Notes: generated by a model not told the origin, from the letters alone. Shown: positions 25,989 to 34,833, counted from the stretch's first letter. The stretch is DNA of 64,000 nt from Terriglobus tenax (GCF_025685395.1 NZ_JAGSYA010000004.1:1488001-1552000); one strand, 5' to 3'. Translations and numbers: made by a program.

Positions 25989-28172
25989 ATGACACTGAAG
26001 GCACAATCTGGCTTTACAAAGCGGGTAATCGCGCTCGCCCTGACGGCATGCTTCACCACGGCCACAATCGCGCAGGCGCCCTCCAACCAGAACCAGGTCT
26101 TCACGATCTCCGTCCGGTCAGAGATCGTGCTGACAAACGTCGTCGCACGGGACAAGAAGGGCAACGTCGTCAAAGACCTGAAGGCCAGCGACTTCGCCGT
26201 TCTTGAAAACGGCAAGCCGCAGAAGGTCTCCACCTTCGATTTCCAGAACGTTGACCTTGCGGCAGCACTGAAGGAGCAGTCCACTGTCTCCGGAGCCGCG
26301 CCCAGTATTGCCAAGATGCTGGAGCGCTCCATCGGAGAAGACAAGCAGTCTCTGCGCGATCATCGCCTGATCGTGCTCTTCTTCGACCTCTCGTCGATGC
26401 AGCAGTCTGACATTGATCGCGGTGTCGATTCGGCCAAGGACTACATCAATAAAAAGATGGCTCCCGCTGACCTGGTCTCGGTCGTTTCGCTTTCCACCTC
26501 GCTGCAACTGGTGCATGACTTCACCTCGGATAAGCAGTCTCTGCTGAACGCCGTGGGCAGCTTCAACGGTACCGAGGGCAACGGCTTTGCCAACGGAGGC
26601 AACGGTGACAGCGAAGGCACGGCCGATGACGCCTCCAGCTTCGTTGCCGATGACTCCGAATACAACGACCTGAACACCGACCGCTCGCTCTACGCCATCC
26701 TGCAGATCAGCAAGTCGCTTGAAAAGGTCGATCAGCGCAAGTCGCTGCTCTACTTCTCCGGCGGACTGACGCGCAACGGCATTGAGAACCAGGCCTCGCT
26801 GCGCGCCGCCACCAACGCCGCCACCAAGGCCAACATGAGCATCTACTCGGTGGACACGCGCGGCCTGCAGGCTCTGCCGCCCGTGGGCGATGCCTCCACC
26901 GGATCAACGCGCGGCACTTCGGCCTACAACGGAGCAGCGATGCAGTCGCGCCTTGATGCCAACTTCAGTTCGCAGGAGACACTGGCCTCGCTCTCGTCCG
27001 ACACCGGCGGCAAAGCCTTCTTTGACTCCAACGACTTCGGCCCGGCTTTCCAGCAGATTCAACACGACACCGAGGCGTATTACATTCTTGGCTTCCGCTC
27101 CACTGATCAACGCCGCGACGGCAGCTTCCGCAAGCTGCAGGTGAAGATCAACCGCCCGGACATCAAGCTGGAGTATCGCCCCGGCTACTACGCCCCGGCA
27201 GACTTCCAGCACCAGAAGACCGAAGACCGCGAGATGGTGCTCAACGACCAGCTGCGCTCGGATGCTCCAGCGGTCGATGTCGCACTATACCTGCAGTCCT
27301 TCTACTTCCGCGAGAGTGATAACCGCTTCTTCGTTCCGGTCTCACTCATCGTGCCCGGATCGCAGATTCCTTTTACCCAGGTAAAGGACCAGTCCAAAGC
27401 AAGCATCGACATCATTGGCAATGTGAAGAACGCGCAGCAGATCGTGGTCGGCTCCGCACGCGAGACCGTCAAGCTGCAACTGGACGCCAATCAGCAGGTG
27501 CAGCGCAAGAACATCCAGTACTCCACCGGCTTCAGCCTTGCCCCTGGACGCTATCACCTGAAGTTTGTGGTGCGCGAAAACCAGAGCGGCAACATGGGTT
27601 CCTTCGAGACCGACATCAACGTGCCCGACCTGAAAAAGGTTCCGCTGAAGGTCTCCTCGGTCCTGCTCGCCAACCAGCGCACGCCGAACAACGACCGCCG
27701 GAACCAGAGCCTGCTTGTTCGCGATGGCCAGCAGTATGTGCCGAACATCCCACATGTCTTCCGCCAGGACCAGCATCTCTACTTCCTGTACGAGGTCTAT
27801 GACCCGGCCAAGCCGGCCGGCAGCCAGCCGGCAACTGCTCCCGCACCCTCTCCCGGCATGAAGCGCCGGCCCGATCCCGCGGCCCATGTGCTCACTTCCA
27901 TTGAGTTTCTGAACGCCGCCGGAAGCAAGGTCTTTGAGACGCCGCTGGTGGAAGCCAACGCCGTCAATATTCCTGACCGCAACGCCGTCGGCTTCCAGTT
28001 CGATGTGCCTCTCAGCCAGCTTGCCCCGGGCAGCTACATCTGCCAGATCAATGTGATTGACGACGCGGGCGGAACCTTCACCTTCCCCCGCACGGCCATG
28101 ATGATCACCGCTCCACCCGCCGCGGCTCCGGCTGCAGCGCCGGCAACATCTACGGCAAAGCCAGGGCAATAA
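25989..28172 (+). CDS. VWA domain protein, acidobacterial type, secreted
   Basis: 727 aa. Signal peptide (about 1-29), a short beta domain (VVARDKKGNVVKDLKASDFAVLENG) typical of the VWFA-related acidobacterial family, then a von Willebrand A domain from about 125 (LIVLFFDLSSM) to 350. The metal site reads D-L-S-S-M at 133-137 instead of the usual D-x-S-x-S. C-terminal beta-sandwich part follows (530-700), with a Pro/Ala-rich end. Probably a periplasmic or surface protein-binding module; it sits just behind a TonB receptor gene. Ends before a repeat hairpin facing the convergent VOC gene. Confidence 0.88.
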   Translation: MTLKAQSGFTKRVIALALTACFTTATIAQAPSNQNQVFTISVRSEIVLTNVVARDKKGNVVKDLKASDFAVLENGKPQKVSTFDFQNVDLAAALKEQSTVSGAAPSIAKMLERSIGEDKQSLRDHRLIVLFFDLSSMQQSDIDRGVDSAKDYINKKMAPADLVSVVSLSTSLQLVHDFTSDKQSLLNAVGSFNGTEGNGFANGGNGDSEGTADDASSFVADDSEYNDLNTDRSLYAILQISKSLEKVDQRKSLLYFSGGLTRNGIENQASLRAATNAATKANMSIYSVDTRGLQALPPVGDASTGSTRGTSAYNGAAMQSRLDANFSSQETLASLSSDTGGKAFFDSNDFGPAFQQIQHDTEAYYILGFRSTDQRRDGSFRKLQVKINRPDIKLEYRPGYYAPADFQHQKTEDREMVLNDQLRSDAPAVDVALYLQSFYFRESDNRFFVPVSLIVPGSQIPFTQVKDQSKASIDIIGNVKNAQQIVVGSARETVKLQLDANQQVQRKNIQYSTGFSLAPGRYHLKFVVRENQSGNMGSFETDINVPDLKKVPLKVSSVLLANQRTPNNDRRNQSLLVRDGQQYVPNIPHVFRQDQHLYFLYEVYDPAKPAGSQPATAPAPSPGMKRRPDPAAHVLTSIEFLNAAGSKVFETPLVEANAVNIPDRNAVGFQFDVPLSQLAPGSYICQINVIDDAGGTFTFPRTAMMITAPPAAAPAAAPATSTAKPGQ

Positions 28173-28186
28173 CCAGCTTGTTATTC

Positions 28187-28230
28187 CGGAGGGAAACGGG
28201 GCCTAAAGGCCATCGTGGATGCTCCCTCCG
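28187..28230. repeat. Intergenic hairpin repeat with GGCCTAAAGGCC core (copy 2)
   Basis: Outer stem CGGAGGGA / TCCCTCCG (28187-28194 and 28223-28230), inner GGCC TAAA GGCC (28200-28211). It lies between two convergent genes (VWA ending 28172, VOC ending 28239), so it may also end transcription. Related to 18368-18453. Confidence 0.7.
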
Positions 28231-28238
28231 TTTGCTCC

Positions 28239-28643
28239 TTACTGCATCGGCTTTTCGCGAATCACCATCCACAGCACCTTGAAGCGGTCGCGCACCATGC
28301 CGAAGTCATGTGCGTAAAAGGTCTCGCTGGCCGGCATCAGGATCTCGCCGCCGTCGGTCAGTGCCTTCCACACCTGGTCGAACTGTTCCTTGGTGTCGAC
28401 CGCATAGCTCAGGTACGAGCTGCGCACCGGCTCATAGTTCGGCACATCGCTGCCCATGATCTGCGTGCCCGCAATCGCCAGGTTCGCATACATCACACCC
28501 TTCGGGTCGACAGGAATGTTGACTGGCTCCGGCGACTGGTCAAAGGTCATCTTGAAGAGAATCTTCGCGCCAAGGTGCTTCTCATAGTAGGCAAACGCCT
28601 CACCACAGTTACCGCCAAAGTTCAGATACGCATTCAGCTTCAT
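28239..28643 (-). CDS. VOC family protein (PhnB-like glyoxalase fold)
   Basis: 134 aa. Vicinal-oxygen-chelate fold of the PhnB-like subgroup: NAYLNFGGNCGEAFAYYEKHLGA at the start, MYANLAIAGTQIMGSD in the middle and an ending FGMVRDRFKVLWMV. Family members bind metal and small ligands (some give antibiotic tolerance), many without known reaction. Preceded by a 23-aa small gene ending 5 nt before it; divergent from a MarR regulator, with an operator between, so probably repressed by that protein. Confidence 0.9.
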   Translation of the reverse strand: MKLNAYLNFGGNCGEAFAYYEKHLGAKILFKMTFDQSPEPVNIPVDPKGVMYANLAIAGTQIMGSDVPNYEPVRSSYLSYAVDTKEQFDQVWKALTDGGEILMPASETFYAHDFGMVRDRFKVLWMVIREKPMQ

Positions 28644-28648
28644 CGTCG

Positions 28649-28720
28649 TTATGCTCCATGGCAGCAGGCGGCTGCCTTCGGTTTGTCTTCATACTCGTCG
28701 TGCCGCTTCGGAAAACTCAT
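28649..28720 (-). CDS. Small protein of 23 aa, upstream of VOC gene
   Basis: Not a chance frame by its signals: ATG at 28718-28720 has AAGGAG eight nt before it, the best ribosome binding site in the neighbourhood, and the stop lies 5 nt before the VOC start. The product starts MSFPKRHDEYEDKPK and ends with two adjacent cysteines, CCHGA. The VOC gene itself has only GGAG inside the end of this gene, so coupling is probable. Function unknown; a CC-ended mini-protein could be a metal or redox sensor, or only a leader (inference). Confidence 0.65.
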   Translation of the reverse strand: MSFPKRHDEYEDKPKAAACCHGA

Positions 28721-28734
28721 GGTCGAGCTCCTTC

Positions 28735-28764
28735 TTGACTGCGATATGTTGATATCAACATAAT
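28735..28764 (+). promoter_or_regulatory. Promoter of marR, probably giving a leaderless mRNA
   Basis: TTGACT (28735-28740), 18-nt spacer, CATAAT (28759-28764). Transcription would start about 7 nt on, at or next to the GTG start codon at 28772. No ribosome binding site fits there, which agrees. Confidence 0.6.
28745..28762. promoter_or_regulatory. MarR-type operator, 18-bp perfect palindrome
   Basis: TATGTTGATATCAACATA, perfect dyad between marR (start 28772) and the small-protein/VOC operon (start 28720). Length and A/T content match MarR-family operators. It covers the spacer of the marR promoter and the -10 of the opposite promoter, so one bound dimer could shut both. Confidence 0.85.
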
Positions 28765-28778
28765 AGAGACAGTGTCAA
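28749..28778 (-). promoter_or_regulatory. Promoter of small-protein/VOC operon
   Basis: On the minus strand TTGACA (28773-28778), 18-nt spacer, TATCAA (28749-28754). The -35 overlaps the marR start codon and the -10 lies inside the palindrome. Confidence 0.6.
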
Positions 28779-29230
28779 CCTCCACATCTGCTCCGGTTCC
28801 CTTCCAAACGACGATTCACGTCCGCGACACCTGCCTGTGCCTGCACGTCCAGCGCGCCGCCCGCGCCCTGGCTCGACGGTTCGATATCGCACTCAAGCCC
28901 GCCGGGCTGACCAATGGCCAGTTCTCCCTGCTGATGTCGCTGAACCGGCCCAAACCCGCTTCAATGGCCTCCGTCGCCGAGCTTCTGGCCATGGATCGCA
29001 CCACGTTGACGGCCGCGCTGAAGCCCCTGGAGCGGCGCGGCCTGGTCAGCTCTGCGACCAACCCCAGCGACCGCCGGTCGCGCCTGCTGACGCTGACCGC
29101 CGAAGGCCATGCCGCACTGCAGAAGGCATTGCCGATCTGGACCCGGCACCATGAGGAAATAGAAAAAAAGCTTGCGTCTCCCAAAGCTCTGCGCGCCGCG
29201 TTGGCCGTGCTTTCTGATCCGGGAGAGTAG
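28772..29230 (+). CDS. MarR family transcriptional regulator
   Basis: 152 aa, GTG start. Winged helix: SVAELLAMDRTTLTAALKPLERRGLVSSATNPSDRRSRLLTLTAEG, split here over the recognition helix (TTLTAALKPLERRGL) and the wing (DRRSRLLTLT). N-terminal dimer helix begins with two cysteines close together (Cys21 and Cys23 in RDTCLCLHVQRAARALARRF), a pattern suggesting redox or thiol sensing (inference). Regulates the divergent small-protein/VOC operon and itself through the 18-bp palindrome 10 nt before its start. Start choice rests on the leaderless promoter and the family N-terminus. Confidence 0.9.
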   Translation: MSTSTSAPVPFQTTIHVRDTCLCLHVQRAARALARRFDIALKPAGLTNGQFSLLMSLNRPKPASMASVAELLAMDRTTLTAALKPLERRGLVSSATNPSDRRSRLLTLTAEGHAALQKALPIWTRHHEEIEKKLASPKALRAALAVLSDPGE

Positions 29231-29321
29231 CGGGAAGGCGCCGGTAAAGATTTTCATTTCCGTGATTGACGCGCCCATCTTCACGCGCAATAATCGCAGC
29301 CACACCGAAGGAGGTGCGCCC

Positions 29322-30215
29322 ATGCGCGTACACTCTGTTTCCCTACTTTTGACGCTGTGCCTCGCCACCCCCTGCGTGGCCACCGCCCAGTTAACCACCG
29401 GTCGTGTCGCCACCGACGTGCGGCAGCATGAGACCGATGAATGGCGCCAGATTTCCATGCATCTGCCGGACCCGAAGTCCTCCACCAACGAGAAGCTGGA
29501 GCTTTCCGCCGACATCCTGCGCGCTCGCCGCTATCCCCTGGATGCCATGGACTACTACCGCTACTCTCTGCAGCGTGGCGGCGACCGGGCGCGGCTGTTG
29601 AACAAGATCGGCCTGGTGCAACTGGAGATCAATGACAACCGCGGAGCCCGCCAGAGCTTCGTACTGGCCACCAAAATCAACAAGAAGTACGCCGAGGCAT
29701 GGAACAACCTGGGCACAGTGGACTATCTGGACCAGAGCTTCGGAAGCTCGATCGGTGAATACAAAAAGGCCATCAAGCTCGACAAGAAGTCGGCCGTCTT
29801 TCATGCCAACCTTGCCGCCTCTTACTTCAGCCGCAAAGACATGGAGTCGGCACAAAAGGAGTTTCAGATTGCTCTGAAGCTCGATCCCCACATGTACGAA
29901 CATCGCGGATCGGGCGGCGTGGCGACGCATGTTATCTCCGCCGCTGACCGCGCGCGTTTCTGCTTTGAGCTGGCGCGCGTCTATGCGCGCAACGGCGATA
30001 AGCCGACCATGTACCGCTACCTGGCCAAGGCAGCCGAAAACGGTCTGGATGTAAGCACCGCCGTACAGACCGATGAGGTCTTCCGGAAGTATCTGCAGGA
30101 ACCGCAACTGGCTCTTCTGGTGCGCGATACACGCGCTTTCCTGGCCGCGATTGCCACTCCTGAACCAGTTTCGACCGCTGATGCGGCGACTCCGCCACCT
30201 CTGCCGGCCAACTAA
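29322..30215 (+). CDS. Secreted tetratricopeptide repeat protein
   Basis: 297 aa. AAGGAGG 6 nt before ATG 29322 is a nearly ideal ribosome binding site and fixes the start. Signal peptide (1-22, ends CVATA). TPR units from about 80 to 200: LLNKIGLVQLEINDNRGARQ, AEAWNNLGTVDYLDQSFGSSI, AVFHANLAASYFSRKDMES; a further helical region ends with a Pro/Ala-rich tail. A scaffold for protein contacts in the periplasm; partners unknown. Its stop overlaps the convergent DUF5522 gene by 4 nt. Confidence 0.85.
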   Translation: MRVHSVSLLLTLCLATPCVATAQLTTGRVATDVRQHETDEWRQISMHLPDPKSSTNEKLELSADILRARRYPLDAMDYYRYSLQRGGDRARLLNKIGLVQLEINDNRGARQSFVLATKINKKYAEAWNNLGTVDYLDQSFGSSIGEYKKAIKLDKKSAVFHANLAASYFSRKDMESAQKEFQIALKLDPHMYEHRGSGGVATHVISAADRARFCFELARVYARNGDKPTMYRYLAKAAENGLDVSTAVQTDEVFRKYLQEPQLALLVRDTRAFLAAIATPEPVSTADAATPPPLPAN

Positions 30216-30361
30216 TCTTTATACGGGCAGTGCCTGCAGCCGTTGTTACAACAGTAGCCACGGCGCAGCAGGTACTGTGCCGTAAAGACCATCAGGCCAT
30301 CCTCAAAGTAGGTATCGCCTGACTGAAGATTTTCTGCCGGAAGTGGCTCTTTTTCATCCAT
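30212..30361 (-). CDS. DUF5522 small cysteine-rich protein
   Basis: 49 aa. Ends FTAQYLLRRGYCCNNGCRHCPY, the DUF5522 signature with four cysteines (CC, C, C) that may bind zinc or another metal. Start taken at 30359-30361 (MDEKEPLPAENL); a longer frame overlaps the helicase gene. It lies 4 nt after the Lhr helicase stop on the same strand, so translation is likely coupled, and it overlaps the TPR stop on the other side. No function known. Confidence 0.85.
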   Translation of the reverse strand: MDEKEPLPAENLQSGDTYFEDGLMVFTAQYLLRRGYCCNNGCRHCPYKD

Positions 30362-30365
30362 CACG

Positions 30366-33300
30366 TTAGAACAACCCCACATTCTGGATCGGCGCTTGCT
30401 GTGCTGGCATTGCGGGTTGCGGGTCAGGCTCCCGCGTGTTCTCGCAAATCCCATTGCGATAGCGCACCACGTTGCGCGGCATGGCTGCGATCCGCTCCCC
30501 CGGCATGACCACCCCCACGAGATTCATTGGATCCGCAGCAGCGACAACGATCTCACGATCATCCATCGCGCGGCTCTTCATCTGCCGCAGAGAGTCGACC
30601 GCTTCCGCCAGCGCGAACTGCTCCCCGCCCACACCAATCACAAACCGTCCGCCGCGAATCTCACCCCGAGCTTCCATCCGCCGCAGCATGCCGACAAGGT
30701 CGCGCCACCTGGGCGCATTGCTCTCCCGCGCCAGCAGCTCGCGGAAGAGCACACCATAACGGTTCAGCAGCATGCGCGCGGCGGATTCATGCGCTGCGTC
30801 AATGCGCCGCGCGCGTTCGATGGCCGTCTCCGGAACCATCGGTGCATCTTCGGTCAGCAGGCTCCACCGGCCGGCGTGCGAACGGACACCGCGGCGTCCC
30901 GCATCCATCACCGCGGGCTTCTTCTTCGGGTCCATCATCACGCGCAACTGGTCCCATCCATCCGCAGAAGCAAGGCCTGCCGTGGCCAGCTCCCACAGGA
31001 CCATCTGCGTCTGCTGTTTGCTGAGCAGAAGCACGCGCTGGATGTCGGCGGCAAAGCAGGCGCCACGCTCACGCAACAGGTTACGCACGCGGTTGGCTTC
31101 ATCGCTCAGCGCAACGGCAAGCTTCGTCTCATCCACCTGCTTCTGTTCGAGCGCCCAGCCCAGCCAGTCGGCGGTCTCACGTAGATAGAACGTGATGGGT
31201 GCCATATTGGTTGGGATGACACGGCGGGGCGCCGAACCATCGCCCCATGCCGGATGCGGCGAGACGCGGCCCCAGCCGATAACGCCGGACAGGCACAGAT
31301 GATCGAGCCAGCGCGGATCGTAGTTCGCGAGGCGCGATGGAAGAATAGCGCGCTCCCACTCGATGGCGGGAGCCTCAAAGCCTTCCAGTTGTTCCAGAGC
31401 CGTCAGCAACCCCTCTTCGCCCGTCAGCTTTGTGCCCGCAAGATGCTGCCACTCCAGCAGCCAGCGCATGTAGACGGCCTGCGAAACCGGTTCGATTGCG
31501 CGCCGCAGCGATCCCACGGTGCGGCGGTGAATGCGCTGCAGCAGACGGCGCTCGCACCACTCGATCTCTGTGTCGCTCTGCGCTGCGCGTCCGCCTTCAA
31601 AGACACCGCGCAGAATCACGCCCTGCGATTCCATCAGGACCATCTGCGTGAAGATGTCGTTTGCATCGAGGCCGAAGGTTTCTGCGATGCTGCGTGAAGT
31701 GGCGGGGCCGAGGAGCTGCATCCAGCCTTGAAGCAGTGGCTTCAACGCCTCTTCTTTACTTGCTGCTGCCTGTTCCTTGTTTGTTGTTCCGTCACCCCAC
31801 AGAGCTTCCACCAACGGCAAGCGCTCCGCTGCCACCCAGCACTCACGTCCCGCAAGCCGAAGCTGCTTTACCCGCTCCTGCACGGCCAGCGACTCAAAGA
31901 ATGCAGGCCAGTGCCGCGCATCCCACTGGAGCATCCTCTCCACCGGCAACGCAACCAGCTGGAACAAAAGATCGTGCAACTCATGCGCATCGCGCACATC
32001 GGGCCAGCACTCCTTGCGCACCTCGGCAATCGCCAGTGGATCGAGCTTACCTTCCTCCGCCAGCACAGCGTCCGGAATGCCGCGACGCAGCGAAACCGCA
32101 CGCGCGCGGCGCTCTTCCAGGCCAGCTTCATCAAGGAAGGCATACGGCATGGCATTGATCAGCTCATGCGCGAACTGCGACGGCGCCGGCGTATCCACAG
32201 CAAGGCATTGAATCGTACCGTCGGCAATGCCGCGCAGCACATCGATCAAGCCATCCAGGTCCATCGCCTCGTGCAGCACATCCTGCATCACCTCGCCTAC
32301 CAGGGGATGATCCGGAATCTGGATGTCGCCTTCAATGTTTTCAAAGCACGCCGCCGCCTGCGGAAAGACGCTGGCCAGCAGGTCTTCCGAACGCGTGCGC
32401 TGAATCTGCGGAGCCACACGCTTGCCCTTCACAAACCGCAGCAGTTGCAACGAGCGGCCTGCGGCCCAGCGCCAGCGCGCTTTGAAAATAGGCGACGCCA
32501 GCGACGCCTGCTCCAGCAGTTCCTTCGCAGTTTCGACCGTCAGAAAGTGGAAGACATCGGCAAGCGGAAAGCTGTGCTGCTCCGCCAGGCAGATGTTGAT
32601 GCCATTGTCGGTCGCCGCAGCCTGCAGCTCAAAGTTGAAGCCACGGCAGAAACGCTTCCGCAGAGCCAGTCCCCACGCTTTGTTCACGCGGCCGCCAAAC
32701 GGAGCATGCAGAATCAACTGCATCCCGCCGCCTTCATCAAAAAAGCGCTCAGCGATGATGGTTTGCCGCGTGGGCACAGCGCCCAGCACGGCCTTGCCCT
32801 CCACCATGTAGGTCACCAGTTGCCGCGCTCCGCTCTCGCAAACGCCACACTCTTCCGCAAGCCACGCGGCTGCATCCATGGCCTGCACATGGGTCATCAG
32901 CGACGGACCCGGCAACACATCCGGAACGCGATCGGCAATCTCCTCGCGCAGGCGGCCAACGCCCTCGCTCAGCACCTCGGTGCGCTGCGGAGCTTCACCC
33001 TCCCAGAAAGGCATTGTGGGCGGAGCGCCCTGCGCGTCCTCCACCAGAACGCGACCCTCCGCCTCCACGCGCAGCACGCGCCAGCTGGTATTGCCCAGCA
33101 GCACCACGTCGCCCGGGCCGGAGTCCACCGCGAAGTGTTCGTCCAGCGTCGCAATCTGCACATTCTCCGGCTGCAGCATGACCGCATAACTCGCCACATC
33201 GGGAATCGCTCCTCCATTGCCGATGGCCGTCATCCGCGCGCCACGGCGGGCATGCAACTCACCGCGGACGCCATCGCGCATCAGGTACGCGCCATAGCGT

Positions 33301-34766
33301 CCGCGCGAGGACTCGATTCCCTGGTGCAATAGCGCCACTAATTCGTCAAAGGTCTCGCGAGAGAGATCGCGATACGGCCACGCGCGCTTGAAGACGGCGA
33401 ACAGGTCGTCCTCACGCCACGGCTCCGCGCCCACGGCGGCAACAATCTGCTGCATCAGTACATCGCGCGGCGCAGGAGGAATCTCCAGTTTGTCCAGATC
33501 GCCCGCACGCATTGCGCGGATCAGGGCGGCCTGCTCCATCAGGTCATCGCGCGTGGTGGCGAAGAAGCGGCCCTTGGGAATAGCTCCTCGCCAGTGTCCC
33601 GCGCGGCCTACGCGCTGCATCGCTACGGCTACGGCGCGCGTGGTGGCAATCTGGCACACCAGATCCACATCGCCAATGTCGATACCAAGCTCCAGCGATG
33701 CGGTAGCGATCAGGATCTTGATCTCACCCGCCTTCAACTTCTGTTCGGCATCGAGACGCAGCGCCCGCGAGAGTGAGCCGTGATGCGCCGCAACATGCTC
33801 CGCGCCCAGCCGCTCGGCAAGATTGAAGGCAAGCCTCTCCACCAGCCGCCGCGTGTTCACAAAAACCAGCGTCGAGCGATGCGAATCCGTAAATGCAGCC
33901 AGCTTGTCGTAGATCTCGTCCCACATGCGGTTCGACGTGACCGAGCCCAGCTCCTCGCTCGGCACCTCGATGGCAAGATCGAGCTGCCTGCGTTGACCTA
34001 CCTGCACAATGGTCGTTTTGCCCGCTTCGCCCGCAAGAAAATTCCCTACCAGCTCAATCGGGTTCTGCGTTGCGCTCAGGCCAATGCGCTGCGGAGCTTC
34101 GGCCAACCCCGTCAGCATGCCGCCTGCACACAGCTTGTTCTCGCCGCGCACCAGAGCGTCGAGGCGCTCCAGCGTCAGGGCAAGATGCGCCCCGCGCTTG
34201 TCATCAGCGACGGCATGAATTTCATCCACAATCACCGTGCGCACGCGGCGCAGGTTTTCGCGCGCCTTCGATGCGGTCAGCATCATGTACAAGCTCTCCG
34301 GCGTGGTGACCAGAATATGCGGAGGGCGCTTCAGCATTGCCGCACGGTCCTTCTGCAGCGTGTCACCGGTACGCACACCGGTCCGGATCTCCGGGCACAG
34401 ATAACCGCGCTCTAGCGCCAGAGCCTGAATCTCGCGCAGCGGGCCGTCCAGGTTCTTCTGCACATCGTTCGACAGCGCCTTCAACGGCGAAACGTACACC
34501 ACCTGCGTGTATGGCTCCAACCGGCCCTCGATCGCCTGCCGCAGCAGCGCATCAATACAGACCAGGAAGGCCGACAGCGTCTTACCCGAACCGGTCGGTG
34601 CGGAGATCAACACCGGCCCGCCCTTCGCAATCTGCGGCCAGCCGGCGATCTGCGGTTCGGTGGGTGATCCAAACTTGCGCAGGAACCACTCGCGCACCAC
34701 TGGATGCGCCCACTCCATCGCCGGGTCAGTGAAGGTATCCTCGGGCATCAGGGTCGCGGTGGCCAT
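30366..34766 (-). CDS. lhr: Lhr-type DEAD/DEAH helicase
   Basis: 1466 aa. Large superfamily 2 helicase, full-length bacterial Lhr: Walker A SAPTGSGKTLSAF, motif II DEIHAVADDKRG, motif III LSATQNP, motif VI CQIATTRAVAVAMQRVGRAGHWRG in two RecA domains (to about 400), then winged-helix and the Lhr beta-barrel (to ~850, including SWRVLRVEAEGRVLVEDAQGA), the DEAD/H-associated domain and the long C-terminal domain. It unwinds RNA:DNA and DNA duplexes 3' to 5' in repair. A short Lys/Glu/Ala insertion (TTNKEQAAASKEE) near residue 990 looks like a linker. Followed 4 nt on by DUF5522. Confidence 0.94.
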   Translation of the reverse strand: MATATLMPEDTFTDPAMEWAHPVVREWFLRKFGSPTEPQIAGWPQIAKGGPVLISAPTGSGKTLSAFLVCIDALLRQAIEGRLEPYTQVVYVSPLKALSNDVQKNLDGPLREIQALALERGYLCPEIRTGVRTGDTLQKDRAAMLKRPPHILVTTPESLYMMLTASKARENLRRVRTVIVDEIHAVADDKRGAHLALTLERLDALVRGENKLCAGGMLTGLAEAPQRIGLSATQNPIELVGNFLAGEAGKTTIVQVGQRRQLDLAIEVPSEELGSVTSNRMWDEIYDKLAAFTDSHRSTLVFVNTRRLVERLAFNLAERLGAEHVAAHHGSLSRALRLDAEQKLKAGEIKILIATASLELGIDIGDVDLVCQIATTRAVAVAMQRVGRAGHWRGAIPKGRFFATTRDDLMEQAALIRAMRAGDLDKLEIPPAPRDVLMQQIVAAVGAEPWREDDLFAVFKRAWPYRDLSRETFDELVALLHQGIESSRGRYGAYLMRDGVRGELHARRGARMTAIGNGGAIPDVASYAVMLQPENVQIATLDEHFAVDSGPGDVVLLGNTSWRVLRVEAEGRVLVEDAQGAPPTMPFWEGEAPQRTEVLSEGVGRLREEIADRVPDVLPGPSLMTHVQAMDAAAWLAEECGVCESGARQLVTYMVEGKAVLGAVPTRQTIIAERFFDEGGGMQLILHAPFGGRVNKAWGLALRKRFCRGFNFELQAAATDNGINICLAEQHSFPLADVFHFLTVETAKELLEQASLASPIFKARWRWAAGRSLQLLRFVKGKRVAPQIQRTRSEDLLASVFPQAAACFENIEGDIQIPDHPLVGEVMQDVLHEAMDLDGLIDVLRGIADGTIQCLAVDTPAPSQFAHELINAMPYAFLDEAGLEERRARAVSLRRGIPDAVLAEEGKLDPLAIAEVRKECWPDVRDAHELHDLLFQLVALPVERMLQWDARHWPAFFESLAVQERVKQLRLAGRECWVAAERLPLVEALWGDGTTNKEQAAASKEEALKPLLQGWMQLLGPATSRSIAETFGLDANDIFTQMVLMESQGVILRGVFEGGRAAQSDTEIEWCERRLLQRIHRRTVGSLRRAIEPVSQAVYMRWLLEWQHLAGTKLTGEEGLLTALEQLEGFEAPAIEWERAILPSRLANYDPRWLDHLCLSGVIGWGRVSPHPAWGDGSAPRRVIPTNMAPITFYLRETADWLGWALEQKQVDETKLAVALSDEANRVRNLLRERGACFAADIQRVLLLSKQQTQMVLWELATAGLASADGWDQLRVMMDPKKKPAVMDAGRRGVRSHAGRWSLLTEDAPMVPETAIERARRIDAAHESAARMLLNRYGVLFRELLARESNAPRWRDLVGMLRRMEARGEIRGGRFVIGVGGEQFALAEAVDSLRQMKSRAMDDREIVVAAADPMNLVGVVMPGERIAAMPRNVVRYRNGICENTREPDPQPAMPAQQAPIQNVGLF

Positions 34767-34833
34767 GCGTCATTCTACCCCTGTTCTTCGCGGTTTGTTC
34801 GCCTCCAGAGACAAGCCCGTTATTCTAAAGAGG

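Noticed and set aside
31728-33332. Long plus-strand open frame of about 530 codons opposite the Lhr helicase
   Set aside because: It mirrors a helicase with all motifs in place; composition is Arg/His/Gln-rich and no start signals are seen. High-GC shadow.
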